Assembly: GCA_031253755.1 (NCBI GenBank)
Contig: JAIRVT010000106.1
Coordinates: 1-42,765 of the forward strand
From: Enterobacteriaceae bacterium
GTDB taxonomy: Bacteria; Pseudomonadota; Gammaproteobacteria; Enterobacterales; Enterobacteriaceae
Reading direction: 5' to 3'
Length of the DNA: 42,765 nucleotides
Shown here: positions 8,986 to 17,412 of the stretch, in pieces
Layout of the letters: each line of letters starts with the position of its first letter
How positions within the stretch are numbered: position 1 is the stretch's first letter
Notes under the pieces: model-generated
Database searches by the model: none
Told to the model about the DNA's origin: nothing
What the model saw: only the letters and a program-made list of their open reading frames with translations
Made by a program: the position numbers and the translations under genes

Positions 8986-9019
8986 AAAAGGGCATCGATT
9001 ACCGTGCCCTTTCATTTTT
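8986..9019 (+). terminator. Rho-independent terminator of the glsB-like gene
   Basis: AAAGGGCA at 8986-8993 pairs with TGCCCTTT at 9004-9011 across a 10-nt loop, followed by CATTTTTT. It is a classical hairpin plus T run on the plus strand. Confidence 0.88.
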
Positions 9020-9076
9020 TCGTGGTACATTTTACGCTTCTATCGGCGAGAGTTTATTTTTCTAACGGCAGATATT

Positions 9077-9916
9077 TTACTTTTCTAACGGTAAACTATC
9101 ATCCGCTCCCCATTCAGCCCAAGAACCATCATATAATCCTGTTTTTTTACAGCCAATCATATCCAGCCCCAACACTAAGACCGCCGCAGTCATGCCAGAA
9201 CCGCAACTGGCAATGATGGGCTGATTTAAATCGACCTCTTGTTGCCGGAATATTTGCTCGATGTTTTCCGGCGATTTATAACTGCCATTCTCAAGCAACG
9301 CTGTCCACGGGACATTTTTGGAACCGGGAATATGCCCCATTCTTAAACCGGGGCGCGGCTCTGGTACTTTTGCCTGAAAACGGTCTTCCGCTCTGGCATC
9401 AATTACCTGCACGGCAGCATCCGCATGAAGAGACGCAAGGATCTGTTGCCGGGAAACAATCCGTTCAGGTGCAAAATCAATAGTGAATACCTGCGGTTGA
9501 CGGCTGACTTCCCCCGCTTCGGTTGGATAACCTGCCTGTTGCCAGCCTTGTAAGCCACCGGTAAGAATACGAATGTTTTGTGCGCCGAAAATCTTAAATG
9601 TCCACCACGCACGGGGAGCGGAAAACATATTGCCCTGATCGTAAATCACAACCTGATGATGTTCACTGATCCCCATAGCATTCACCGCTTGCTGGAAAGT
9701 TTCCGGCTCCGGGAGCATGTGCGGTAAGTTGGTTTGGTGGCTGGCGATTTTATCGAGGTCAAAAAATTGGGCGCCGGGAATGTGATTTTCTAGCCATTTT
9801 TGTTGATAATCGATGGATTGAGTTGGCATGGGCGCACTGGCATCAATAATAACGATATTCTCATCATTAAGATGTTCGCATAGCCATTGTGGAGTCACAA
9901 AATAGTTGTTGTTCAT
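9077..9916 (-). CDS. sseA: SseA, 3-mercaptopyruvate sulfurtransferase
   Basis: Transfers sulfur from 3-mercaptopyruvate to thiophilic acceptors in the cytoplasm. At 279 residues it has two tandem rhodanese domains. The first (about 1-140) contains WLENHIPGAQFFDLD and the second (about 160-275) contains the catalytic loop CGSGMTA with Cys238. The loop sequence CGSG[VM]TA distinguishes mercaptopyruvate sulfurtransferases from thiosulfate rhodaneses. MRMGHIPG-type signatures are also present (GLRMGHIPGSKNVPW). It is separated by 70 bp from an upstream small gene on the same strand. Confidence 0.95.
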   Translation of the reverse strand: MNNNYFVTPQWLCEHLNDENIVIIDASAPMPTQSIDYQQKWLENHIPGAQFFDLDKIASHQTNLPHMLPEPETFQQAVNAMGISEHHQVVIYDQGNMFSAPRAWWTFKIFGAQNIRILTGGLQGWQQAGYPTEAGEVSRQPQVFTIDFAPERIVSRQQILASLHADAAVQVIDARAEDRFQAKVPEPRPGLRMGHIPGSKNVPWTALLENGSYKSPENIEQIFRQQEVDLNQPIIASCGSGMTAAVLVLGLDMIGCKKTGLYDGSWAEWGADDSLPLEK

Positions 9917-9986
9917 AAGCTGCCTTCTTTGATGAGTTTATCCCGCAAATTGCGCAAATTAACGCTAATCACCTTATCAGCGGCGA

Positions 9987-10184
9987 CTACTGCCCGGTTT
10001 GTGGATTATTTGGTGGATCGTTTGGTGCACTTTCCTGCTGTATCTGTTTTTGCTGTTCCTGATCCTGCTTAAAGGCTTTATCCGCAGCAATTGAACGGTT
10101 ATACATATTCATGCCTGCCAGTATGATGCCGCCAACAGAGCCAATGGTGAATAATGCAATAATAACTAACAGAATTTTCTTCAT
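9987..10184 (-). CDS. Small predicted membrane-anchored protein
   Basis: 65 residues: an N-terminal hydrophobic segment (about 4-24, MKKILLVIIALFTIGSVGG) behind two lysines, then a hydrophilic Gln/Asp/Pro/Asn-rich tail. It is predicted to be an inner-membrane anchor with a periplasmic tail. I do not recognise a family. The ribosome-binding site is weak (GAGAACG). Its position upstream of sseA on the same strand suggests possible co-transcription. Anchor-like composition and lack of overlap with another gene favour a real gene. Confidence 0.6.
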   Translation of the reverse strand: MKKILLVIIALFTIGSVGGIILAGMNMYNRSIAADKAFKQDQEQQKQIQQESAPNDPPNNPQTGQ

Positions 10185-10345
10185 GTTTTCGTTCTCAATA
10201 CGTTGTGGTTTTGGTCTGGCCGGAAGGAAGAAGTATATCGGCTTCTCGCTATAATCTATAGGGCATATTCGTCGGTATAGATTAAGGCTGATCTGATGAC
10301 AACTCTGTGGGAGAATATCACTCCTATTTTTATGCAGTAAAACTC

Positions 10346-12526
10346 ATGGCACTTTCCAATTCAATCAAAAATCAAATCAGCCAATGGTATAAGGCATTAT
10401 CCACCCATATTGAGGGCTTCATTCCAAGGACACCGCAGCGTCAGATGATTGCTGAGGTAGCCAAAACGCTGGCCGATGAACAAGGGCGGCATTTAGTTAT
10501 CGAAGCGCCAACCGGGGTGGGAAAAACTTTGTCTTACCTTATTCCGGGTATTGCTGTCAGCCGCGCTGAGCAAAAACCTTTAGTGGTCAGTACTGCCAAT
10601 GTGGCTTTGCAAGACCAAATTTACAGTAAGGATCTGCCTTTATTACGCAAGATTATCCCTGATTTGAAATTTACCGGGGCTTTCGGCCGCGCCCGTTATG
10701 TTTGTCCGCGTAATCTGGAAGCCATCTGTGCCGCAGACGGGGAGCAGATGGATTTGATGTGGCTGGTTGAAGATCAGATTGCGGTTGCTAACAGTGAAGA
10801 GCGGGAATTGTGTCGCAGGTTGCGCAATGATTACAGCACATTTGTTTGGGATGGTCTGCGTGATCACCATAAACTGGCATTGCCGGATTCGCTGTGGTCA
10901 AAGGTCAGCACCGATAAAATGAATTGTCTGGCCCGTAATTGCCAGTTTTATCACCGTTGCCCGTTCTTTCTTGCCAGAAGAGAAATTGAAGAGGTTGATG
11001 TCGTGGTTGCCAATCACGCTTTGGTCATGGCCGCGCTGGAAAGTGAATCGGTTTTACCGGAAGCTAAAAACCTGCTGCTGGTGTTGGATGAAGGGCATCA
11101 TATCCCTGATGTGGCAAGGGATTCGCTGGAAGTTGAAGGGGAAATCACCTTGCTTCAGCTCAACGGGCAACTGGATTCTTTTGTCCGCCATGTTGAGCAA
11201 TACCTGCAACAGTTTCGCCCGACGAAACCGCCTGCCTTAGCCAATATTCCCCGCTTGCAGAGCCACTGTGAAAAAATTCGCGAATGTTTTAATGAATTGA
11301 CGGACATTGCGCAGGTGCTCTTACCTGAGAATAGATCGTCTGAGAATAGATCGGCTGGAAATAGATCGCCTGAGCAGAGCAACGTAGGGGAATATCTGTT
11401 TGAATTAGGAAAACTCCCGGACAACCTGCGGCTATGCTGCCAACAACTCTTCAAGCTGACGGATGGCTTACGTGGCCTGTCAGAAGCGATTTTAAATGAT
11501 CTCACCGACCAAACCGCTAAACAGGATATTGTCAGGCTGCATCGCGCTATTCTGCTGACCAGCCGGACACTGGGTTATTTCGAAAACATGGCAAAACTGT
11601 GGCATCTGGCGGCACAGGAAGAATCTTCCCAAGCGCCGATATCAAAATGGTTAACGCGTCGTTATGAGAAAAATCAGTCACACCTCTATTTTCATTGCGC
11701 CGGTATTCGGGTCAGTGAACAGTTAACCCAACTGCTGTGGCGCAATATTCCTCATGTGGTAATCACATCGGCAACGCTGCGTTCGTTGAATAGTTTCTCC
11801 CGTATTCAGGAGTTGACGGGGCTGCATGAAAATCATGATGATCGCTTTATCACCTTATCGTCCCCTTTTGAGCATGTGCGGCAAGGGCGGCTGATTATTC
11901 CTCAGATGACACAGGACCCCACGATTCATAACGAAATGCAGCATCTTGAGGAGATGGCACGTTATTTCCGTTCACAATTGCTGACAAACAAACACCGGGG
12001 AATGCTGATGCTATTTAGCAGCCAGCGTGCGATGGAAGGGTTTCTCACTTTCGTCACTGATTTACGGTTGATGTTGTTGGTACAGGGCGATCAACCGAGA
12101 TACCGGTTAGTCGAAACGCACTGCCAGCGCATTGATGAAGGGCAGGCCAGCGTTCTGATTGGTTTACAATCTTTTGCCGAAGGGCTGGATTTAAAAGGCG
12201 ATTACCTTTCACAAGTTCACATCCATAAAATTGCTTTTCCACCGGTGACCAATCCCGTCATTATCACCGAAAGTGAGTGGTTGAAATCGCTGAAGCGCTA
12301 TCCGTTTGAAGTGCAAAGCCTGCCGAGTGCTTCTTTCACGCTGATCCAACAAGTAGGAAGACTGATACGCAGCCATGAATGTTATGGTGAAGTTGTCATT
12401 TATGACAGACGGTTACTGACCAAGCGTTATGGCCCCCGGCTGCTGGATTCGTTACCGGTATTTCCGATTGAACAGCCTGTTGTACCGTCGGCAGAGGAAT
12501 TGGGACGGATACAAGAGGGGAATTAA
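10346..12526 (+). CDS. dinG: DinG, Fe-S ATP-dependent DNA helicase
   Basis: A 5'-3' XPD-like superfamily 2 helicase that resolves R-loops and other structures; in E. coli it is induced by DNA damage. 726 residues. The P-loop is APTGVGKT (54-61). The four Fe-S cysteines are Cys120 (RYVCPRN) and the cluster CLARNCQFYHRCPFF. DEGHH (Walker B), VTSATLRSLNS and QQVGRLIRS follow in order. The start at 10346 is chosen because MALSNSIKNQISQWYKAL aligns with E. coli MALTAALKAQIAAWYKAL; an upstream in-frame GTG adds 13 unaligned residues. A short repeat-derived insertion interrupts the less conserved middle. No clear LexA box was seen. Confidence 0.95.
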   Translation: MALSNSIKNQISQWYKALSTHIEGFIPRTPQRQMIAEVAKTLADEQGRHLVIEAPTGVGKTLSYLIPGIAVSRAEQKPLVVSTANVALQDQIYSKDLPLLRKIIPDLKFTGAFGRARYVCPRNLEAICAADGEQMDLMWLVEDQIAVANSEERELCRRLRNDYSTFVWDGLRDHHKLALPDSLWSKVSTDKMNCLARNCQFYHRCPFFLARREIEEVDVVVANHALVMAALESESVLPEAKNLLLVLDEGHHIPDVARDSLEVEGEITLLQLNGQLDSFVRHVEQYLQQFRPTKPPALANIPRLQSHCEKIRECFNELTDIAQVLLPENRSSENRSAGNRSPEQSNVGEYLFELGKLPDNLRLCCQQLFKLTDGLRGLSEAILNDLTDQTAKQDIVRLHRAILLTSRTLGYFENMAKLWHLAAQEESSQAPISKWLTRRYEKNQSHLYFHCAGIRVSEQLTQLLWRNIPHVVITSATLRSLNSFSRIQELTGLHENHDDRFITLSSPFEHVRQGRLIIPQMTQDPTIHNEMQHLEEMARYFRSQLLTNKHRGMLMLFSSQRAMEGFLTFVTDLRLMLLVQGDQPRYRLVETHCQRIDEGQASVLIGLQSFAEGLDLKGDYLSQVHIHKIAFPPVTNPVIITESEWLKSLKRYPFEVQSLPSASFTLIQQVGRLIRSHECYGEVVIYDRRLLTKRYGPRLLDSLPVFPIEQPVVPSAEELGRIQEGN
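11325..11369 (+). repeat. In-frame 15-bp tandem repeat inside dinG
   Basis: Three consecutive 15-bp units: CTGAGAATAGATCGT, CTGAGAATAGATCGG and CTGGAAATAGATCGC, with a fourth partial unit (CTGAGCAGAG). They encode repeated ENRS-type residues (SENRSAGNRSPEQ) in a linker where E. coli DinG has no equivalent. Confidence 0.85.
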
Positions 12527-12536
12527 ATATAATTAG

Positions 12537-12576
12537 AGGATAAATAATATAAAAATTAATATTATTTATCCTTTTA
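12537..12576 (+). terminator. Terminator after dinG, probably bidirectional
   Basis: A perfect 14-bp inverted repeat AGGATAAATAATAT (12537-12550) and ATATTATTTATCCT (12559-12572) with an 8-nt loop, followed by TTTT. It lies between convergent dinG and the PhnA-domain gene. It is AT-rich, so the fold is weaker than its length suggests. Confidence 0.65.
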
Positions 12577-12602
12577 AGCAACAACCTGAGTGAAATGGCT
12601 GG

Positions 12603-12827
12603 TTAGCCGACTTTTTTCAGGAAACAGGTTTTTAAAACGAGCCCTTTGATTTTATCGGCATTACATTCGATTTCATCTTCACGATGAGTCAGGCGAATAT
12701 TTTTAATCAGAGTCCCGCGTTTTAAGGTGCTGGAGGTGCCTTTGACCTTCAGGTCTTTGATAACCTGCACTGAGTCACCATCGTTCAGCAGTGCGCCATT
12801 AGAATCTTTAACTTCGATATCGTCCAT
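12603..12827 (-). CDS. PhnA-domain protein without the zinc ribbon
   Basis: 74 residues matching the C-terminal domain of E. coli YjdM (PhnA): VKDSNGALLNDGDSVQVIKD then LKVKGTSSTLKRGT and KNIRL. E. coli YjdM has about 111 residues with an N-terminal CxxC zinc ribbon, which is absent here. GAGGAG lies upstream of the ATG and the upstream DNA has no in-frame zinc-ribbon coding, so this is a genuine short form. Function of the family is unclear; despite the name, it is not needed for phosphonate breakdown in E. coli. Confidence 0.88.
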   Translation of the reverse strand: MDDIEVKDSNGALLNDGDSVQVIKDLKVKGTSSTLKRGTLIKNIRLTHREDEIECNADKIKGLVLKTCFLKKVG

Positions 12828-12845
12828 CGTATATACTCCTCATTA

Positions 12846-12890
12846 CTATTTTCAAAACGTCTATTTTCAAAACGTCTATTTTTAAGACAG
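12846..12890. repeat. 15-bp tandem repeat in the PhnA-domain gene leader
   Basis: CTATTTTCAAAACGT occurs twice exactly (12846-12860, 12861-12875), followed by a degenerate third unit CTATTTTTAAGACAG (12876-12890). It lies 19-63 bp upstream of the minus-strand start, in its promoter or leader. Confidence 0.9.
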
Positions 12891-12977
12891 GCAGAATTAT
12901 AGAAAGAAAAACGATTTTTTTAAAGGTTTGTCTGATTTTTTACACCAAAATGGCTGTTTTTAGCTATTTATTAATAA

Positions 12978-13002
12978 TGAAAAAGGCCGCATCAGCAGCC
13001 TT
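12978..13002 (-). terminator. Rho-independent terminator of dps
   Basis: On the minus strand AAGGCTGC, loop TGAT, GCGGCCTT, then TTTTTC. The stem has one wobble pair. It starts about 32 nt after the dps stop. Confidence 0.85.
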
Positions 13003-13033
13003 AATATGGTGAAAAATAATAAATTTTATCGGG

Positions 13034-13540
13034 TTATTCCATGTTTGCCTCAATAAACCATAAAAATTTATCCAGATCACGGGAAGCAGCGGTAAACATA
13101 TCTGCCGTATTTTCATCCTGGGCATCCGTAATGGCCAACCGGAGGTTATTGGCAACAATGGCATAGCGTTCTGCTAATGCTTTCAGATGCTCCTGCACAT
13201 CATGAATATCGGTCGGATAGCTGGCTAATTTGCTGTCTTTGTAGATATTCTGGGCCGTACCCAGTGCATTGCCGCCCAATTGCACCACACGCTCGGCGAA
13301 AATATCAAGGTGCTCAGTCAGTGAATCACGAAACTCATCCAGCATTTCATGAATGGCAATAAAATTTCTGCCCCGCATATTCCAATGAGCTTGCTTGGTC
13401 ATCAGGGATAAATCGAGAAATTGAACCAATATAAAATTCAGGGCAGAAATTGAACTCAGCTTAATACTTTCATCGAGATTATTGCGGGTATAAATCAGCT
13501 TAGATGTACTTTTTTTGAGAAGTTTAGTTGTAGTCATCAT
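13034..13540 (-). CDS. dps: Dps, DNA-binding ferritin-like protein from starved cells
   Basis: A dodecameric mini-ferritin that oxidises iron with peroxide and compacts DNA. 168 residues. The ferroxidase ligands are all kept, counted from the first Met: His52 (KQAHWNMRG), His64 and Asp68 (HEMLDEF), Asp79 and Glu83 (HLDIFAE). The Lys/Ser/Thr-rich N-terminal tail ([10 protein letters not shown]) is the DNA-binding extension. Two ATGs are adjacent: GGGAG is spaced better for the second (13537), giving 167 residues as in E. coli. A strong hairpin lies in the leader at 13574-13599. Confidence 0.96.
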   Translation of the reverse strand: MMTTTKLLKKSTSKLIYTRNNLDESIKLSSISALNFILVQFLDLSLMTKQAHWNMRGRNFIAIHEMLDEFRDSLTEHLDIFAERVVQLGGNALGTAQNIYKDSKLASYPTDIHDVQEHLKALAERYAIVANNLRLAITDAQDENTADMFTAASRDLDKFLWFIEANME

Positions 13541-13573
13541 CAGACTCCCTTAATTCAGTGATACGCGTTGTTT

Positions 13574-13599
13574 GTGAGGCAGCAAAGTGGCTGCCTCAC
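13574..13599. promoter_or_regulatory. Perfect 10-bp stem-loop upstream of dps
   Basis: GTGAGGCAGC (13574-13583), loop AAAGTG, GCTGCCTCAC (13590-13599). It lies 34-59 bp before the dps ATG. No T tract follows on either strand, so a terminator is unlikely; a 5' UTR stabilising or regulatory hairpin fits better. A second perfect stem-loop, GGCTATCA/TGATAGCC with a TTC loop, lies at 13651-13669. Confidence 0.6.
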
Positions 13600-13669
13600 T
13601 CGGATAAGATTAAAGGTAGTCGATAACTCAGCAGGCGTCATATGGCTTTGGGCTATCATTCTGATAGCC

Positions 13670-13715
13670 GATACCCGCTGTCTTTCAAGCTGCCGCTCGA
13701 AATCCATTGGGTATA
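13670..13715. repeat. Minimal ERIC-derived element
   Basis: 46 bp: GATACCCGCTGTCTTTCAAG, then CTGCCGCTC, then GAAATCCATTGGGTATA. Only the two terminal arms of the ERIC element remain and they fold back on each other. It sits 11 bp after the rhtA stop and could serve as that transcript's 3' hairpin. Confidence 0.7.
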
Positions 13716-13725
13716 AGAATCTATC

Positions 13726-14607
13726 TTACTCGACCTTTTCTATCTTACTTTTCCGTTTCGCGGTAGACGTTGAGCCAATGGATGCACAAATGATGCAGAA
13801 AAGCGCGAGCCACTGCGTTGATGTCAGATGCTCACCGAGGAAAATGATGCCGGATAGTGCGCCCAGCGCTGGTTCCAGACTCATCAGGGTGCCGAATGTT
13901 TTGGCCGGTAAACGGGTAAGGGCAATCATTTCCAGTGTATAGGGAAATGCGGTTGATAAGATGGCAATTCCCAAAGCGACAGGCAGCAATGAGGCGTTAA
14001 ACAGGAGTTCAGGACCAGTCTGGATTAGCCCCACCGGAAAAAAGATGAATGCGGCAATCAGTGAACCGATGGAAACTGTCGCAGCACCGTAACCTGCGCC
14101 GGCCCGCTGACCGAAGATAATATAAAGCGCCCAGAAAAAACCGGCACCCAGCGCATATAAAATACCAATCGGATCAAGGGTGCTGACGTCATTGCCGATA
14201 GGCAGCAGAAAACTCAGCCCGGCGATGACTAACACAATCCAGAGAAAATCCAATGGCCGGCGTGAGGAAAACATCGCAACGGCTAAAGGACCGGTAAATT
14301 CAAGCGCAACCGCAATGCCTAACGGGATCCGGGAGAGTGACAGATAAAACAGATAGTTCATTCCACCCAATGAAATACCGTAAGCGAGAAGAGGAAAGAG
14401 TGATGAACGTTGGAATTTCAGGCGCCAAGGCTTGAAAATCAGGAATAAAATTATCGTTCCCAATGCAAGTCTCAGGGCGGTGACACCGGGCGCACCAATG
14501 ACAGGAAAAACCGTTTTGGCTAATGATGCACCCGCCTGAATTGATGTCATTGAAAGTAATAATAAAACGACGGGAAACAGGATTGCCCGGTGTTTGGAAA
14601 GAGACAT
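13726..14607 (-). CDS. rhtA: RhtA, threonine/homoserine exporter (EamA/DMT family)
   Basis: An inner-membrane exporter of threonine and homoserine. 293 residues with ten predicted transmembrane segments in two EamA repeats. Diagnostic stretches are GASLAKTVFPVIGAPGVTAL, ALEFTGPLAVA and MSLEPALGALSGIIFLGEHL. The dps-rhtA adjacency is as in E. coli, although dps and rhtA are on the same strand with rhtA upstream. GAGGA lies about 10 nt before the ATG. Upstream, ATGCGTTAATG is repeated at 14629-14639 and 14645-14655, a possible regulator site. Confidence 0.94.
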   Translation of the reverse strand: MSLSKHRAILFPVVLLLLSMTSIQAGASLAKTVFPVIGAPGVTALRLALGTIILFLIFKPWRLKFQRSSLFPLLAYGISLGGMNYLFYLSLSRIPLGIAVALEFTGPLAVAMFSSRRPLDFLWIVLVIAGLSFLLPIGNDVSTLDPIGILYALGAGFFWALYIIFGQRAGAGYGAATVSIGSLIAAFIFFPVGLIQTGPELLFNASLLPVALGIAILSTAFPYTLEMIALTRLPAKTFGTLMSLEPALGALSGIIFLGEHLTSTQWLALFCIICASIGSTSTAKRKSKIEKVE

Positions 14608-15042
14608 TTGCAGAAAATCCTCAATGCGATGCGTTAATGGTATTATGCGTTAATGTGCTGAAGCGTATTAATTCATGTTAATGAATGTGACATCTTCGCA
14701 GCGAAATAATCAGAATTCAACTGGATTATTTAATATTTATATGGAATAACAATTCAGCTTGGGTTCGCATGATAAATACAAGTTTTATTTATAAGAATAA
14801 AATAATAAAAAATAGCTCAACTTAATGGAAGTTAAAATAAAAGAAACAATATTATTCGTATTTATTAATAAATTATTAAATGTGACATCTATTCAGTGTT
14901 GATGATAATAATCAGGCTAATTTAATTCAGCAATTCGGCGTAACTCTGGTACGCTATCATATCTCCATACAGCAAGGGAATATAACCACTATTAATTCCC
15001 TGATAATTATGTGGAATATATATTAGAATGAGGAGAAAAGTG
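14608..15042. other. AT-rich intergenic region before the secreted deaminase
   Basis: No convincing gene was found on either strand. Near its right end a hairpin AGGGAAT (14975-14981) / ATTCCCT (14995-15001) lies in the probable leader of the downstream gene. The rest is strongly AT-rich with many short A/T tracts, which fits horizontally acquired or H-NS-silenced DNA. Confidence 0.45.
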
Positions 15043-16563
15043 ATGTATTCCTTTCTTATTATTATTGCAGTTATTTTATCGATGCTATTTCCTTGTCTTG
15101 CTAATACCGGCGAAGTAAGCACTGCTTTAGTTAAGAAAAATGCAACAGCAGCTTCGCGTTTCTTCAGCCGCCTGATTGAGAGCGATAAACCGGATATCGC
15201 GGAACTCACTATGATGATGAAAATGATGCCTAAAGGTGCAGATATTCATATTCATTATTCTGGTGCAATATATGCAGAAACCTATCTTGACTGGGTAGGC
15301 GATAAAAAATACTGCATTTATGATCGCTCTGATCCGAAACTTAAAATAGAAATTTATCGGGTGGAAATGCGCCAGCGGAATAAGATCCCGAAAGAAAACC
15401 AGCCATTTTGTCTTAATAAAAATGAGGTCATTGCCAATAATGCTTTCTACCGAAAATTGCTGGAAGTATGGTCAGGCAAAGGCTTTCATAATCACTATCA
15501 CAAACAGAAAGAGCCAGACCAACAGTTTTTTGACACGTTTAGTTATTTCAATTCATTATCGAATCGAATTCTCGTGACTGGATTGGCTAAATTAAAAGCT
15601 AGGGCCAAATATGAAAATATTCAATATCTGGAATTGATGTTAAAAAAAGCGCCTTCTTTTGAGCGTCCTGATTTTGCGAAATCACTTGATGCGCTGGATC
15701 CGAATGCGGATGAAAATACCGTTTTCTCAGTGCTGGCGTCCTATACGGACTTTATGGCTGAGGATCCACAGGTTGCGAAAGGAATATCTGATTACATCCA
15801 AACAGTAGAAAGCGCGATTTCAGGCATGGATGATGATAAATTTCGTATCCGGCTTCAATCTTATGTTTTTCGTGATGCTCCCCGTGATAGCGTATTTTCA
15901 AGTTTATATTCGGCATTTTCAGCAGCACATGCCAGCAAAAAAATTGTGGGTGTGAATATTGTTGGGCCGGAAAATAGTGACATTGCAATGCGTGATTATA
16001 AGTTGCACATGCTGATGTTTCGATATTTAAAAAAACGTTTCCCCGACGTTCATTTATCTCTACATGCAGGTGAATTGGTTGGTGGAATGGTTCCTCCTGA
16101 AAAGCTGGCAAATCATATCCGCTATGCTGTGGATATCGCAGAAGCTAACCGGATCGGACACGGTGTTGATATTGCGATGGAAGATAATGCATTGGGATTA
16201 CTGCAATCGCTCAGAAAAAAGAAAATTCCTATCGAAATCAACCTGACGAGTAATCGTTTTATTCTTGGCGTCAAAGGAGATGAACACCCAATAAGAATTT
16301 ATCAGCGCCATGAAGTGCCTTTTGTAATATCAAGTGATGATCCCGGCTATTTTCGTGGAGATTTAACCCGTGAATTTGTGATCTTTGCCACAAATTACAA
16401 GCCATCATACACCGATATCAAAAAAGCTGTTTTTAATAGCATTAAATATGCTTTTCTATCCCCAGAAGAGAAATCAACCGAATTGCAGGATTTACGCACT
16501 AGGTTTGTAATTTTCGAAGCAGAAATCGCGAAAATAGAGAAAACCATGCACAAAGGTAAATAG
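15043..16563 (+). CDS. Secreted adenosine deaminase-family protein (ADGF-like)
   Basis: Expected to deaminate adenosine to inosine. The 506-residue protein starts with a signal peptide (MYSFLIIIAVILSML, cleavage probably after Ala20), so it acts outside the cytoplasm. The zinc and catalytic set is complete: His69 and His71 (DIHIHYSGA), HAGE with His341, RIGHG with His373, EINLTSN, and SSDDP with Asp432-Asp433. The start at 15043 is preferred over 15028 because AGGAG (15031-15035) falls at the right distance; an upstream ATG overlaps that site. At about 500 residues with a leader it resembles the ADGF/CECR1-type branch more than the 333-residue cytosolic Add. The neighbouring non-coding DNA is AT-rich. 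Confidence 0.85.
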   Translation: MYSFLIIIAVILSMLFPCLANTGEVSTALVKKNATAASRFFSRLIESDKPDIAELTMMMKMMPKGADIHIHYSGAIYAETYLDWVGDKKYCIYDRSDPKLKIEIYRVEMRQRNKIPKENQPFCLNKNEVIANNAFYRKLLEVWSGKGFHNHYHKQKEPDQQFFDTFSYFNSLSNRILVTGLAKLKARAKYENIQYLELMLKKAPSFERPDFAKSLDALDPNADENTVFSVLASYTDFMAEDPQVAKGISDYIQTVESAISGMDDDKFRIRLQSYVFRDAPRDSVFSSLYSAFSAAHASKKIVGVNIVGPENSDIAMRDYKLHMLMFRYLKKRFPDVHLSLHAGELVGGMVPPEKLANHIRYAVDIAEANRIGHGVDIAMEDNALGLLQSLRKKKIPIEINLTSNRFILGVKGDEHPIRIYQRHEVPFVISSDDPGYFRGDLTREFVIFATNYKPSYTDIKKAVFNSIKYAFLSPEEKSTELQDLRTRFVIFEAEIAKIEKTMHKGK

Positions 16564-16694
16564 TTTTTCAAAATGATAGGAGTAAATTTCAATTTGCTTC
16601 TGCTTATGGAGAATTGTTATAAATACCGCCTAATAATAAGGGTATACAAGCTGCAATTTGAGGTTGGATGGATAAATAGCTTTTCAAAATGATA
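16557..16694 (+). repeat. 22-bp direct repeats bracketing a repeat remnant
   Basis: TAAATAGTTTTTCAAAATGATA at 16557-16578 overlaps the end and stop codon of the deaminase gene and recurs at 16673-16694 with one mismatch, 116 bp later. Between them, GGTATACAAGCTGCAATTTG (16641-16660) looks like a decayed ERIC-type or related palindromic element. The repeat may mark a duplication associated with that insertion. Confidence 0.6.
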
Positions 16695-16780
16695 AGGAAA
16701 AATCACTACTGATACTCTCATTATTATGAAAAAGTAGATATATCCATCAGAGAAATTAAAAAGAATAACGGAGATTAGAC

Positions 16781-17398
16781 ATGAAAGAAAGTGCGAGTGC
16801 GGTTAAGAGCAGTCCCGCAAAAAATGGGGCAATAAAAAGTATTGCGGTTTATTGTGGTTCCAGTCTGGGGAGTTCTGAAATTTACAAAGAGAATGCCATT
16901 ATTTTTGCGAAAGAGCTTGCCAAGCGCGATATTACTTTGGTTTATGGTGGTGCCAGTGTCGGAATTATGGGAACGGTAGCCGATACCGTATTACAGGCTG
17001 GTGGTAACGTTATTGGTGTTATTCCTGCATTATTGGAACAGCGCGAAATTTCGCATAAATGCTTATCTGAGCTGCATATTGTGGAAACCATGCACCAGCG
17101 CAAAAATAAGATGATTGAGCTGGCTGATGGTTTTGTCGCATTACCCGGTGGTTTTGGTACATTAGAAGAATTCAGTGAAGTTTTTACATGGAGTATGATT
17201 GGTCTCAACAATAAACCCTGTGGCATCCTGAATATTAATAATTTTTATGATCCGCTTATTTCGATGATTGATAAAATGGCTGATGAACAGTTTTTACAAG
17301 AAAAATACCGTAGTATGGCGATTATTGAGAAAAATCCCACTGTATTACTTGACCGTTTTGACCATTATGTTGTGCCTTCACTAAAAACCTATGACTGA
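16781..17398 (+). CDS. LOG-family nucleotide 5'-monophosphate phosphoribohydrolase
   Basis: Cleaves nucleoside monophosphates (cytokinin riboside monophosphates in LOG enzymes) to free base and ribose 5-phosphate. 205 residues of the TIGR00730 type. The Rossmann-like motif VYGGASVGIMG lies at about 54-64, the catalytic Arg107-Lys108 in MHQRKNKM, and PGGFGTLEE at 122-130. The N-terminal ~18 residues are a variable extension. GGAG lies 7 nt before the ATG. A GNAT gene follows after 14 bp, suggesting one operon. This is the short form, not the long PpnN. Confidence 0.9.
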   Translation: MKESASAVKSSPAKNGAIKSIAVYCGSSLGSSEIYKENAIIFAKELAKRDITLVYGGASVGIMGTVADTVLQAGGNVIGVIPALLEQREISHKCLSELHIVETMHQRKNKMIELADGFVALPGGFGTLEEFSEVFTWSMIGLNNKPCGILNINNFYDPLISMIDKMADEQFLQEKYRSMAIIEKNPTVLLDRFDHYVVPSLKTYD

Positions 17399-17412
17399 TA
17401 CCGGAAGCAAAC

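Noticed and set aside
10307..10345. 13-residue N-terminal extension of DinG from a GTG
   Set aside because: Does not align with other DinG proteins; ATG at 10346 does.
12846..12890. Possible CRISPR-like array
   Set aside because: Units are 15 bp, directly adjacent with no spacers, and no cas genes are present.
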